Below are positions 24,409 through 31,628 of a stretch of DNA of 42,164 bases, in pieces. The notes beneath the pieces were generated by a model that did not search any database, had not been told where the DNA came from, and saw only the letters and a program-made list of their open reading frames with translations. This DNA comes from a virus. Position 1 is the first letter of the stretch. Each line of letters begins with the position of its first letter. Position numbers and translations under genes: made by a program. The stretch is taken from positions 1-42,164 of IMG/VR virus record IMGVR_UViG_3300047678_000454; one strand, written 5' to 3'.

Positions 24409-24795
24409 TTATTCGAGCAGCCCTTTCGCGTTGCGCAGATCGGCGATGATACGGCTGGGCATGTCGTCCATCTTTTTGCTCAACTCGGTTTGCACGGCCT
24501 CGATGCGCTTGTAGACACCGGCGCTGCGTTGGCTCGCGTGGACTTCATTGTTGCGGCGATCTTCGCGCAGCTCAGTGCGGATGGCATCGAACTCGCGCTT
24601 GTTATCTGCCGCGTGATTTTGAAAATCCGTTTTGCCGACGAACGATTCCAGCAGTTGCACGTTGAGCGGCTGCTCCACCTTCACGTCCTGTTTCTTGAAC
24701 AGGCCCATGACGCCGACAAACATTCCGACGCCGCCAAAGATGAGCGAGCAGATCAACGCGCCGATTTCCAGCCCGGACATTTCCGCGAACATCAT
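24409..24795 (-). CDS. DUF2730-like membrane and coiled-coil protein, gp25 position
   Basis: The 128-residue protein has one N-terminal membrane segment (about 8-32, IGALICSLIFGGVGMFVGVMG) and then a long charged coiled coil to residue 110. This layout fits the DUF2730 proteins encoded just before gp27 in Mu-like phages, and also resembles inner-membrane spanins. It overlaps the holin candidate by ATGATG. Either a lysis role or a morphogenesis role is possible. Confidence 0.65.
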   Translation of the reverse strand: MMFAEMSGLEIGALICSLIFGGVGMFVGVMGLFKKQDVKVEQPLNVQLLESFVGKTDFQNHAADNKREFDAIRTELREDRRNNEVHASQRSAGVYKRIEAVQTELSKKMDDMPSRIIADLRNAKGLLE

Positions 24796-25094
24796 TGGAC
24801 CACCTCAGTCGTTGCGGGTTGCTCGGCGCTGGTGGCTGGATCAGCAACGATCACCGCGGCGGTGGTCTCCGCCGGGATCAGATCCGAGAGCGGATGCGCG
24901 GCGAGATAGTTCACCAGCGCCCGGATGAAACTGACGCCGAACACGGCTGCCAGTTGCTTCAGGTTCAGCGCCGCGACTTCCGGCACGACCTGGCTGATGC
25001 CGGCGACGCCGAAAAACGCCACGAGCGAATGGATCGCCGCATCGAGCGCGCTGGCATTTGCCGCCAGCCAATATCTAAGGAGTTTTTGTTTCAT
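24792..25094 (-). CDS. Holin candidate
   Basis: The ATG overlapping the DUF1353 stop gives a 100-residue protein with two probable membrane segments (about 15-38 and 47-67) and a polar acidic C-terminal tail. It lies among DUF1353, DUF2730-like and exported genes, the lysis region of related phages. A holin would form the hole that ends infection. No sequence-specific holin family is recognised, and a two-span spanin partner is an alternative. Confidence 0.58.
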   Translation of the reverse strand: MKQKLLRYWLAANASALDAAIHSLVAFFGVAGISQVVPEVAALNLKQLAAVFGVSFIRALVNYLAAHPLSDLIPAETTAAVIVADPATSAEQPATTEVVQ

Positions 25095-25516
25095 GAATGG
25101 AGATGATGTTTGCCGCCGTATTTTTCTGCGCAGAAATCCTTCACCGGGATGCGGCGTGAATCGTCGCGCCAGGCAATGCCGCCGAACCAGCGCACGTTGA
25201 GATAGATGATCGTCCGCTGCCACCACTTCACCCGGCTCGCCTTCATGGCCTGCAGCAGCAACCGATCGCACGTTGCGCGCGGATAGACCTGCGTGCGGTA
25301 AAGGTAATCGTGCAGCACCGCGGCATCCGTGTAGCGGCCGAACGGTGGCAGGATGTTCCAGAACAGTTTCGGCACGCTGGCCATGTCCGTGACAAAACCT
25401 TTCGGCACCGCGATGCTGCCGGTGGCGGACGTCCAGAACGCAAACCAATCGGTCAAGCGCCAATGCCGGCCATCCGGCATCTGCTCGAACTCAGCTTGTT
25501 TGCAAAAGTGGGCCAT
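25091..25516 (-). CDS. DUF1353 family protein
   Basis: The 141-residue protein has the DUF1353 core VPKGFVTDMASVPKLFW, followed by PFGRYTDAAVLHDYLYRTQ and a helical region with LLLQAMKASRV. The family is common in lysis regions of double-stranded DNA phages; its biochemical role is unsettled. It is coupled by ATGA to the holin candidate. Confidence 0.83.
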   Translation of the reverse strand: MAHFCKQAEFEQMPDGRHWRLTDWFAFWTSATGSIAVPKGFVTDMASVPKLFWNILPPFGRYTDAAVLHDYLYRTQVYPRATCDRLLLQAMKASRVKWWQRTIIYLNVRWFGGIAWRDDSRRIPVKDFCAEKYGGKHHLHS

Positions 25517-25519
25517 GGG

Positions 25520-25765
25520 TTAAGCGGCAGGAGTGAAATCGACGTAGAACTTCTGGCCCTCGACGATCTTGCCGATCAGATCCGGATTGCTGATGGACAT
25601 GGTGATCTGGCCCGTCGGCGTCCATTTGGAGAACGAATTGTCATCGCTCTTGCCGTCGGCATCGAACGGCGCTTCCGTGACGGCTTGCATCGTCACGTTC
25701 TGAAACGTCTCGCTGATGGTTTCCACTTTCGTGGCCTTGAATTTTGCGCGCATGGTTGGATTCAT
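25520..25765 (-). CDS. Small conserved phage protein of unknown role
   Basis: The 81-residue protein has a recognisable pattern, MRAKFKATKVETISETFQ at the N-terminus followed by FSKWTPTGQITMSISNPDL and a closing GQKFYVDFTPAA. Similar small proteins (sequence ending YYVDFT) occur in many phages and plasmids. The leader CAAATAAAAAAATATG is A/T-rich. Its function is not established; it lies within the lysis-region block. Confidence 0.65.
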   Translation of the reverse strand: MNPTMRAKFKATKVETISETFQNVTMQAVTEAPFDADGKSDDNSFSKWTPTGQITMSISNPDLIGKIVEGQKFYVDFTPAA

Positions 25766-25771
25766 ATTTTT

Positions 25772-25876
25772 TTATTTGATCGGGAGAATGCCGCAGCCAG
25801 CCAGGCCGAACGCGATGACGCCGAACGCCAGCAGCAGCAAAATCAATCCGAGTCTCGTGAGGTTGGTTTTTTTCAT
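25772..25876 (-). CDS. Tiny predicted lipoprotein
   Basis: This 34-residue frame begins MKKTNLTRLGLILLLLAFG and has lipobox LAGC at residues 25-28, leaving only a short tail (GILPIK). It lies between an exported barrel-like protein and the small conserved gene. Size and position resemble an outer-membrane spanin (Rz1-like) or an entericidin-like peptide, but the tail is very short and lacks the usual Pro-rich region. Confidence 0.5.
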   Translation of the reverse strand: MKKTNLTRLGLILLLLAFGVIAFGLAGCGILPIK

Positions 25877-25894
25877 GGGATGATGCGCGGAGGT

Positions 25895-26548
25895 TTACTG
25901 CGTTTTTTTGCCCCACCAATACGTCAGGTGAACACCGCCGATGATGTCCACGCCTGGCTGATCGCTCGTGTTGGCGGTGACGATGCCCACGCCGGCTTCC
26001 CAGCGGCTGCTGATGCGCCATTCCTTTTCAAACCCGGCAAACGCATAGTTCGCCGGTTCATGCCGCCGGAAGTTATAGACCACGCCATCACCGGCAATCG
26101 TCTTGACTGTGCCGAGCAGCGGCCAGTTGTTCGTGACGCCGATGCTCAGGTTCGCGCCGCCTTCGTAGAATGTTCCGCCGATGTTCGCGCCGACGACGCC
26201 GGCATTCAGCGATCCGCTTTCATTCAACGGCAGCGTGACCATGACGGCCTCGACCCATTCATGCGACGTGGTGTTCTGACCTATGCCGATGCGCACCGTG
26301 GCGTTGCCGTTCGTGGTGAATGGCCGCAGATGTTGGAACGTGCTCCAGATGTCTTTGCCGGCGGCGATCAAATCCTTTTGCGTCTGACCGGAGCCCACCA
26401 CGATGCCGTTGGATTCCACGACGAGCGTTTGAATCGTCGGCGGCGGAACGCTGATGCCGCTGCCGCCGATCACCACCGGATCAGCGACGGCGGAAACAAG
26501 CGCGAGCGCAAAGGTAAAAATAAGTGCGAATGTGAATTTGAATTTCAT
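25895..26548 (-). CDS. Exported beta-rich protein, possible outer-membrane barrel
   Basis: The start at 26548 gives 217 residues with a signal peptide (MKFKFTFALIFTFALALVSA). The mature part is rich in Gly and aromatic residues in alternating strands, such as SLNAGVVGANIGGTFYEGG, YAFAGFEKEWRISSRWEAG and the closing GGVHLTYWWGKKTQ, suggesting a small beta-barrel of eight strands or so. It is the first gene of the lysis/packaging block after a 410-base gap. It may modify the host surface or block superinfection. Confidence 0.6.
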   Translation of the reverse strand: MKFKFTFALIFTFALALVSAVADPVVIGGSGISVPPPTIQTLVVESNGIVVGSGQTQKDLIAAGKDIWSTFQHLRPFTTNGNATVRIGIGQNTTSHEWVEAVMVTLPLNESGSLNAGVVGANIGGTFYEGGANLSIGVTNNWPLLGTVKTIAGDGVVYNFRRHEPANYAFAGFEKEWRISSRWEAGVGIVTANTSDQPGVDIIGGVHLTYWWGKKTQ

Positions 26549-26597
26549 GCGAGTAGTGGGTTGAGGTTGATGGATGGAAGGGCGCAGCCCATTGGCC

Positions 26598-26611
26598 ACA
26601 CCGCTAGGTGT
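26598..26611. repeat. CACCGCYAGGTG hairpin, copy A
   Basis: ACACC-GCTA-GGTGT forms a 5-bp stem and 4-base loop after GGCC. The fifth pair (A-T) differs from the other two copies but pairs correctly in each. Confidence 0.6.
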
Positions 26612-26629
26612 CCGCCGAGACGCCGGCCT

Positions 26630-26824
26630 ATGAACAGCATCTTCCCTCCCCGTGAAAACATGCCGGCCAAACCAGCATTGATGAAAGCGGGGAGACCTTG
26701 GCGGCAGAAAATTAAAGCGGCGGCAAATGATCCGGAGATGCGAGATGAAGCGCAGCCAGTTGAGGCGAGATCAGGAGCCGCCGCAAAGGGCGTAGTTCCC
26801 GGAAGCGGGAAGGTATTGTGGTGA
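26630..26824 (+). CDS. Doubtful plus-strand gene in the gap
   Basis: This 64-residue frame is Lys/Ala/Pro-rich and starts eight bases after GAGACGCCGG. No family or ribosome site supports it. It would be the only plus-strand gene within the phage's coding array, possibly expressed in the lysogen. Confidence 0.25.
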   Translation: MNSIFPPRENMPAKPALMKAGRPWRQKIKAAANDPEMRDEAQPVEARSGAAAKGVVPGSGKVLW

Positions 26825-26921
26825 TTAACTGCAACTGCGTGTTTCATCTCGCACGCAGCATCCCAAAGTTCCACGTGGAAGTATCAGTCGCGGCGACTGT
26901 AATCGTGAAGTCCCTTTACCG

Positions 26922-26950
26922 GTAGCAGCGGACGTGAGTTCCGCTCCAAT
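26922..26950 (+). repeat. REP-like element, copy 3 (one base inserted)
   Basis: GTAG at 26922-26925 is followed by AGCGGA pairing with TCCGCT, with an extra T that enlarges the loop. It lies just beyond the stop of the candidate regulator gene. Confidence 0.75.
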
Positions 26951-26958
26951 CAAATCCC

Positions 26959-27414
26959 CTAACTAATCCGCCGAGACCGTAGAAAATTCTCGATGCTCGC
27001 GCGAGAAAATAAGCAGAACGAGTTCGGACCATCCGCCTGGCGCGGCTCGCGCGTCACCGTGAAATGCTGCTTCAATTCGTGAACGTGCTGGTGACTGCAC
27101 GCGAGAATCCGCTGCAGCTCGGTGCTCCGGATGTCGCGGTTCGGCAGAATGAGTTTGTAAACGACGCCCTCAGTGATCGCCGGCATCGGCTGCTGATAAC
27201 AGAACGCCCAGGCGCTCGGTGCGTAGATGCGGATGCAGCGCCGCTGCCGCTCGCCCTGCACGAGCGCGATGTCCCAGGCGAACTTGATCACGCGATTCTC
27301 CACGTCCGCCACGAGCACGTCATAGTCACGATCGAAAAAATCCGCGCACGATTCCAACGCGAGCGTTGGCTTCGTGCGCGGCAATTCCAATTTGGTGAAA
27401 TCGAGCTGACTCAT
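26959..27414 (-). CDS. Putative HTH regulator before the late genes
   Basis: The 151-residue protein has a C-terminal region that reads like a short helix-turn-helix DNA-binding domain of the MerR/excisionase type: STELQRILACSHQHVHELKQ, then a wing, then FSRASIENFLRSRR. The N-terminal half is mixed and contains an aromatic YAPSAWAFCYQQ stretch. It lies between the accessory genes and the late block, before a 410-base gap that could hold its target. In Mu this is where Mor and C act, but the sequence shows no evident homology to them. Confidence 0.5.
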   Translation of the reverse strand: MSQLDFTKLELPRTKPTLALESCADFFDRDYDVLVADVENRVIKFAWDIALVQGERQRRCIRIYAPSAWAFCYQQPMPAITEGVVYKLILPNRDIRSTELQRILACSHQHVHELKQHFTVTREPRQADGPNSFCLFSRASIENFLRSRRIS

Positions 27415-27512
27415 TAAAAAATTACGGGCGCGTGCCGAAGATCGTTCGATGACGACTGCTGTGGTCCGACACCGCCCGCGCGAACTTCGACTTTAGCAGC
27501 GGTGTCAAAACC

Positions 27513-27710
27513 CTATTCAGATTCCGAATAAAATTTCAACGCCGGCAGCGTAGCCAGCACCTGGTTGTTTTCCATCACGATCAGGCGGCCGCTCGGATCC
27601 GTCAGCGGCGTATCGCCTAGCAGCACCGCGTAGTGCGATGCCGTTTCCTCGTCATAGCCTAGCGCCATGATCTCGTTGCATAAATTGGTCAGACCTTCTT
27701 CAGTGATCAT
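27513..27710 (-). CDS. Small acidic protein coupled to the MuF-peptidase gene
   Basis: The 65-residue protein starts with ATG overlapping the stop of the upstream gene (ATGA) and is acidic, beginning MITEEGLTNLCNEIMALGYD. The tight coupling to a gene with a peptidase domain makes a regulatory or inhibitory partner conceivable. No domain is recognised. Confidence 0.6.
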   Translation of the reverse strand: MITEEGLTNLCNEIMALGYDEETASHYAVLLGDTPLTDPSGRLIVMENNQVLATLPALKFYSESE

Positions 27711-29185
27711 ATCCAGTTGAGTTGTTTGAACATTGCTTCCACTGCGTCCGCGATCGGCGCGAAATCATCCGCGTGCCATTGCCGGAAACGCGCCAGGTTT
27801 AATTTGTCCTGCATCATCAGCGACGTCTTGATCTGCAGCTTGAGCAGTTCGGACGACGAACGTTCCGCGATGAATTGCGCATACACGCGCGCCCAGATTT
27901 CCACGGGCTTCAAATAATAATTGATCACGCGCCGCTCGCTGTAGGAATCCGCCACCTTCAACTGCGCGCGCAGATTTTTGATCGCATCCGTTTTTTCCGC
28001 CGCCGCCAGAATTTGTTTCATCGGATCATAGCCGGTGCTCGTGGCGTAGTTGCCTTTCACGCCCAGCGCGGAGAGATCCAGAAAGTGTCCGATCTCATGC
28101 ACGGCCGTCAGCGCCGGCCACGAGCCATCCGGGCGCACGGCGATCAGTTGTGTCTCGATGCCGCGCGCGGTCCATACCGGCCGCATGTAACCCAGCGCAT
28201 CCTGGCGCGCCGTCGTCTTTAGCGGAATCGCCGGCAGCTCGCCGTCGTCGTGGACTTCGTCGATCGCCTTGAGCGCCTCGTCCACTTCCTCTTTGAGCGT
28301 GCCGCGCACGCGCACGGTGATCGCATCCGAAACGGGCGCAATGTTTTTTGGCACCGTTTCCGGCGCCGGGATCGCGCCGGGCGGATGCGCGTTCCACCGG
28401 ATCACGTCGCCCTCGATTTTTATTTTCGGGCCGAACACCTGTTTCATTTTCGCGAGCAGCTCCGGCTCGATGCCGTGCGCGCTCGCCTGCAGGTTCGTGT
28501 TCAGGTATTTTTTATCCGGCACCAGCTTCTGCCCGCGCTTCAGCAAGCCAAGATCAATCGCTTCATCGCGATCCACATCTTCCACGTCGTGACCGCAGCC
28601 CCAGCCCCACGGTCCCCACGGCACGTGAAAGTCCTGGTTGATCACCAGCGCCCAGATCGGATCCGTTTTCAGAAACACTTGGTCTTCGTAAATGTTATGC
28701 GATTGCCGCGGCTCCTTCACCGCCTTCACCCGGATGAAACGGCTCGCCGGAAATTCATTCAGCACGTCCGGATCCATGCCTTGCCGCCAATAACCGTAGT
28801 CGCCGGCCTGCTGCGTCTTGATGTCGAAGATCAATCCGAGCCGCCGCTGGCTGGTGATGTCGCGCAGGCCGCCGCCTTCGCGCTGCACGCCCATGCTCGC
28901 GAGCAGCTTTTGCATCTGGTCCACGAACGCCGCGCGCCCACCGGTGGCGAGCAACGTCTGCCCGTCATCGAGCCGCTTGGTGTTCGCCGCCAGGTAATCA
29001 CCCAGCGAATCTTTCATCGCCTGCAGCACGCGCACGCTCTCCACGTTGGCGGAAAAAAAAGCATTCTCGCGCAGCTCCACGGGCAGATCACTCCACTCGC
29101 TCGAAGACAACGCCGCGCCGACGGGCGACTGCGCACCGAGCTTGTCGAGCGCCTCTGCGAACGGCATGGGTTTTACGAATTGCAT
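27707..29185 (-). CDS. MuF-like minor head protein fused to a zinc metallopeptidase domain
   Basis: The 492-residue protein has a MuF-type N-terminal region (about 1-230): NAFFSANVESVRVLQAMKD, RRLGLIFDIKTQQAGDYGYW, FPASRFIRVKAV and the closing WGPWGWGCGHDVEDVDRDEA typical of gpF head morphogenesis proteins. After a Pro-rich linker (about 270-295), the C-terminal half has HEIGH at 363-367, the HExxH zinc-binding motif, and a downstream PVEIWARVYAQFIAE that supplies a likely third ligand (Glu). In Mu-like phages gpF lies right after the portal; here it lies about 6 kb upstream of the terminase. MuF proteins can carry effector domains that travel in the head, so the peptidase may be delivered with DNA. 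That role is inferred. Confidence 0.78.
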   Translation of the reverse strand: MQFVKPMPFAEALDKLGAQSPVGAALSSSEWSDLPVELRENAFFSANVESVRVLQAMKDSLGDYLAANTKRLDDGQTLLATGGRAAFVDQMQKLLASMGVQREGGGLRDITSQRRLGLIFDIKTQQAGDYGYWRQGMDPDVLNEFPASRFIRVKAVKEPRQSHNIYEDQVFLKTDPIWALVINQDFHVPWGPWGWGCGHDVEDVDRDEAIDLGLLKRGQKLVPDKKYLNTNLQASAHGIEPELLAKMKQVFGPKIKIEGDVIRWNAHPPGAIPAPETVPKNIAPVSDAITVRVRGTLKEEVDEALKAIDEVHDDGELPAIPLKTTARQDALGYMRPVWTARGIETQLIAVRPDGSWPALTAVHEIGHFLDLSALGVKGNYATSTGYDPMKQILAAAEKTDAIKNLRAQLKVADSYSERRVINYYLKPVEIWARVYAQFIAERSSSELLKLQIKTSLMMQDKLNLARFRQWHADDFAPIADAVEAMFKQLNWI

Positions 29186-29196
29186 AAAGTTTTTTT

Positions 29197-29256
29197 ACCA
29201 CCAAGGCACCAAGCCACCAAGTTTTTCCGGCCTTGGTGTCCTGGTGTCTTGGTGGT
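29197..29256. repeat. Imperfect inverted repeat of ACCACCAAG units
   Basis: The left arm (29197-29221) matches the reverse complement of the right arm (29232-29256) at 22 of 25 positions. It fills most of the gap between the MuF gene and the upstream gene. Each arm contains three related CACCAAG units. Confidence 0.7.
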
Positions 29257-29266
29257 TCATTTTCAT

Positions 29267-29611
29267 TCAACCTAATCGCGCGTGCGCATTCTGCCGGATG
29301 CTGATGCTGCGTTCGATCATCTTCTTGCCCTGGCTCTCCAGCCAGTTCGCGCAATGCGCGATCTCCTCCGCCGTCGCGTGCTCGATGTGCTTGTAGCCGC
29401 GCTGGCCGCTGATGATCCATTTGCTCGCGCTCGCCAGCGACCGCACATCGCGATCATGCAGCCGGCCGCTGCAGGTGAGCTGCACATCCTTGGCCGTCAT
29501 CCAACACCGCCCGCCCTGCAGCAGCTTTTCAAGCCAGGCGACATTCGCATCCTCCGGCCGGGACTCGAACAGTCCCAGTTGCGGATCGCGAATCGGCGGC
29601 GCGGCACTCAT
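29267..29611 (-). CDS. Putative winged-helix-like accessory protein
   Basis: The 114-residue protein starts at an ATGA overlap. It contains a helix-turn-helix-like section (KDVQLTCSGRLHDRDVRSLA), an SKWIISGQRGYKHIEHAT stretch and a C-terminal helix with MIERSISIRQNAH. The pattern resembles small phage proteins with a winged-helix fold. DNA binding is possible but untested. It ends the chain of coupled accessory genes. Confidence 0.55.
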   Translation of the reverse strand: MSAAPPIRDPQLGLFESRPEDANVAWLEKLLQGGRCWMTAKDVQLTCSGRLHDRDVRSLASASKWIISGQRGYKHIEHATAEEIAHCANWLESQGKKMIERSISIRQNAHARLG

Positions 29612-29838
29612 TGCTTCACCGGATGACAGGTGAAATGTTTGAACGGACGGAATTCTCTGTCTCCCAATTCGCGCTCTTTTTGGCAGTGCCGCAGCACAAA
29701 ATCGCGCGTGACGTGAGAGTTCCATTTGATGCGTATTGGATAAACCGAGCCGCGATCAGTCTTCCCTTTGAAACGAAAAATGGACCAGTAATCCGAACGC
29801 TCGTTCGGATCGGGCGGCGATGTTTTTTCCGTGCTCAT
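29608..29838 (-). CDS. Unknown accessory protein (76 aa)
   Basis: It is basic and aromatic, with FRFKGKTDRGSVYPIRIKW and a C-terminal CQKERELGDREFRPFKHF. It is coupled by ATGA on both sides. No family is recognised. It belongs to the chain of small proteins between the ParB-like and MuF genes, where anti-defence and host-takeover genes are often found. Confidence 0.55.
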   Translation of the reverse strand: MSTEKTSPPDPNERSDYWSIFRFKGKTDRGSVYPIRIKWNSHVTRDFVLRHCQKERELGDREFRPFKHFTCHPVKQ

Positions 29839-30068
29839 TTTGAATGGGTGACTTTGATGGTGATTTTGCGGCGCGATTTATTTTCGAGCGCGAACGCGAT
29901 CATCTCCATGAGCTGCTCTTCTCCCTTGTGCCGGTCGGTTTTTGCCTTGAGCTTGGCTAGATGCGTCTCTGCGTCCGCACGCGGAAACGTCCACGTCTGA
30001 ACCATGCATGATGTGGATTTGCCGCCGCCGGTTCGCAGCTTCATTCTGAATTTGTAGGTGCAGCTCAT
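29835..30068 (-). CDS. Unknown accessory protein (77 aa)
   Basis: The sequence is basic and beta-alpha, starting MSCTYKFRMKLRTGG and containing TDRHKGEEQLMEMIAFAL. It starts three bases after the upstream stop and overlaps the next gene by ATGA. No family is recognised. Confidence 0.55.
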   Translation of the reverse strand: MSCTYKFRMKLRTGGGKSTSCMVQTWTFPRADAETHLAKLKAKTDRHKGEEQLMEMIAFALENKSRRKITIKVTHSK

Positions 30069-30071
30069 AGC

Positions 30072-30455
30072 TCAATAGTCTTTGTCAAAATCTTTGAACT
30101 CGTCCTCGCAGTCCGCGCAGCCGAAACATTCCACTTCGCCGTGGTTGTGACAGACGCAGAAATCACCACCGCAGAAGCAGGCGATGCTGCCGAGTCCGCC
30201 GCAGCCATCATTGCGCACCGGCGCGAAGTATGGATCCTTTTCACCACACCAGCATTCGTTTGATCCTTGGTGGATACATAGTCCTGGTTGGTCCATCGGA
30301 TCCGGCTGGCGCGTGAATTTCATGCCTTGCCGGCGCAACCATTTTTTCCGGCGCCGGCGCGACCAGCCCAGCTCGATGAGATAGCGCTGGCAAATGTGTT
30401 CCGTGTAATACGGATCGCCGGCGACCGCCAGCGCGAGATTGATTTGTTCGCTCAT
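30072..30455 (-). CDS. Cys-rich accessory protein (127 aa)
   Basis: The N-terminal half is helical and basic (LGWSRRRRKKWLRRQG), with a later Cys-rich region holding CIHQGSNECWCGEKD and repeated Cys pairs (CFCGGDFCVC, CFGCADC), which may bind zinc. It overlaps the previous gene by ATGA. The family is not recognised. The acidic C-terminus (DEFKDFDKDY) is unusual. Confidence 0.58.
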   Translation of the reverse strand: MSEQINLALAVAGDPYYTEHICQRYLIELGWSRRRRKKWLRRQGMKFTRQPDPMDQPGLCIHQGSNECWCGEKDPYFAPVRNDGCGGLGSIACFCGGDFCVCHNHGEVECFGCADCEDEFKDFDKDY

Positions 30456-30676
30456 GCTTGTTTCACGGTGGCCACCGTTGGCCGGATTAAATTATTTTCA
30501 TTCACCTGCAGCGGCAGCACCGGCGGGTCGAACATTTTTTCCGACGCGTTGATTTCCAGCTTCACCGCGAGCTGATCCGCCTTCAGCTTCGGACTACGTT
30601 TGCAGACGCGCACAATCTTGGGCGACATCCATGAGCGCGGTGATTTCTCGAACACGATGTAGAGCGTGTTGCTCAT
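30452..30676 (-). CDS. Unknown accessory protein (74 aa)
   Basis: A basic N-terminus (FEKSPRSWMSPKIVRV) is followed by a helical region and a hydrophobic PPVLPLQVNENN. It is coupled by ATGA on both sides. No family is recognised. Confidence 0.55.
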   Translation of the reverse strand: MSNTLYIVFEKSPRSWMSPKIVRVCKRSPKLKADQLAVKLEINASEKMFDPPVLPLQVNENNLIRPTVATVKQA

Positions 30677-31206
30677 AGCAGTTGATCCTCCTTCGCCTTC
30701 ATCTCCGTCAGGATGCCCAACAAGGCGCGCAGGTTCGGCAGCGGCAGATCCTCGTGGAACGGTTCGTTATAGACCGGCGCAAAACTCCGGCGGCAGATCG
30801 AAATGATCATCGCATCCGGCACGCGCAGCTTGTTGATCGCAATCACCAGCCGTTCCCGCGCGCCGATCGTTGGATCCTCCAGGCGCATCGCGGCGGCGAT
30901 ATTCGTTTCCTCCTGCATCAGTTTCCAGAGGCTCGTGATGCTGTCCACTTCGCGGTTGTTCAGCTTGAGCGTGTCTTTGTTCGCGCTGATCGCGGCGAGG
31001 TAGCTGCCGTGCCGCAGATCATCCAGCGTCATCGCGCGATGATGCTTCAGCGCGATGACCTCGCCCGCGGCGATGACTTTGGCCACATGAATGTTCGTGC
31101 TCTCGCGCTCCATCACCAGCCGGCCCGCCTTCATGTGCCAGCCCAGCTTGCGACACGTCTGCGTCCACAGCGGAAAGAAAAACCGGCGTTGTTGTTTTTC
31201 GGTCAT
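30673..31206 (-). CDS. Unknown helical accessory protein (177 aa)
   Basis: Starting at the ATGA overlap at 31206 gives a helical protein with MTEKQQRRFFFPLWTQT at the N-terminus, suggestive of DUF1018/gp16-like phage proteins but without a clear match. The middle (DLRHGSYLAAISANKDTLK) and C-terminus (NLRALLGILTEMKAKED) are regular helices. It could be a DNA-binding or host-takeover factor. Confidence 0.55.
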   Translation of the reverse strand: MTEKQQRRFFFPLWTQTCRKLGWHMKAGRLVMERESTNIHVAKVIAAGEVIALKHHRAMTLDDLRHGSYLAAISANKDTLKLNNREVDSITSLWKLMQEETNIAAAMRLEDPTIGARERLVIAINKLRVPDAMIISICRRSFAPVYNEPFHEDLPLPNLRALLGILTEMKAKEDQLL

Positions 31207-31628
31207 GGGAATTTTATCAGCCGCAGCGTGATGCCGGCGCGCTTGCAGTCCGCCGTGGCCTGCTCGCCGTGCTGGCGGCAATAGCGCAGCCGGCCGGGCT
31301 CGACGAACTCTGCCGGATCATTGCAACGCCGCTGCCGTCCATCCTCGCGCATCAGAAACTGGCAGCCCGTCGGATCCGCTTCCGCGATCTTCGGCCGTTC
31401 ACTCACGCGATCGAGCGGATGCGGCAATTCCAGATCCGGCCCATACTTCCGCCACATGCGGTCCACCGCCTGCCGGCGTGCCGGCGTAAAATGGAACGCG
31501 CCCGTCGGCAAACCAACGTAGCTGCCGAGAAATGATTTCTCCCACTCGGTGAGCAGCACGCCGTCATCCCGCTTCACGTTCACGGCGAGCGCGTTCAGGA
31601 ATTCGCAGAGATGTTGATCGTTGATCAT
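31203..31628 (-). CDS. Accessory protein with Cys/His cluster (141 aa)
   Basis: The start at 31628 is preceded by GGAGG, and both ends are ATGA-coupled. The N-terminal part (EWEKSFLGSYVGLPTGAFHF) is helical; the C-terminal part has Cys-Cys-Cys-His (CQFL ... RRC ... RYCRQHG), a likely zinc finger. No family is recognised. A longer upstream frame would be read out of phase with the previous gene. Confidence 0.58.
   Translation of the reverse strand: MINDQHLCEFLNALAVNVKRDDGVLLTEWEKSFLGSYVGLPTGAFHFTPARRQAVDRMWRKYGPDLELPHPLDRVSERPKIAEADPTGCQFLMREDGRQRRCNDPAEFVEPGRLRYCRQHGEQATADCKRAGITLRLIKFP

Larger units (their letters stand above)
26549..26958. other. 410-base gap with two repeat elements and possible late promoter
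   Basis: Here the gene array breaks between the candidate regulator and the exported barrel protein. The stretch carries one CACCGCTAGGTG-type hairpin at 26598-26611 and one REP-like element at 26922. A plus-strand frame at 26630-26824 (64 codons, MNSIFPPRENMPAKPALMK) is the only other reading frame of note. No confident promoter could be picked, although a late promoter would be expected here. Confidence 0.45.

Noticed and set aside
25310-26824. Long plus-strand frame of 504 codons opposite the lysis genes
   Set aside because: It is Arg/His/Ala-rich and antisense to several genes with recognisable domains. High GC at third positions explains such frames.
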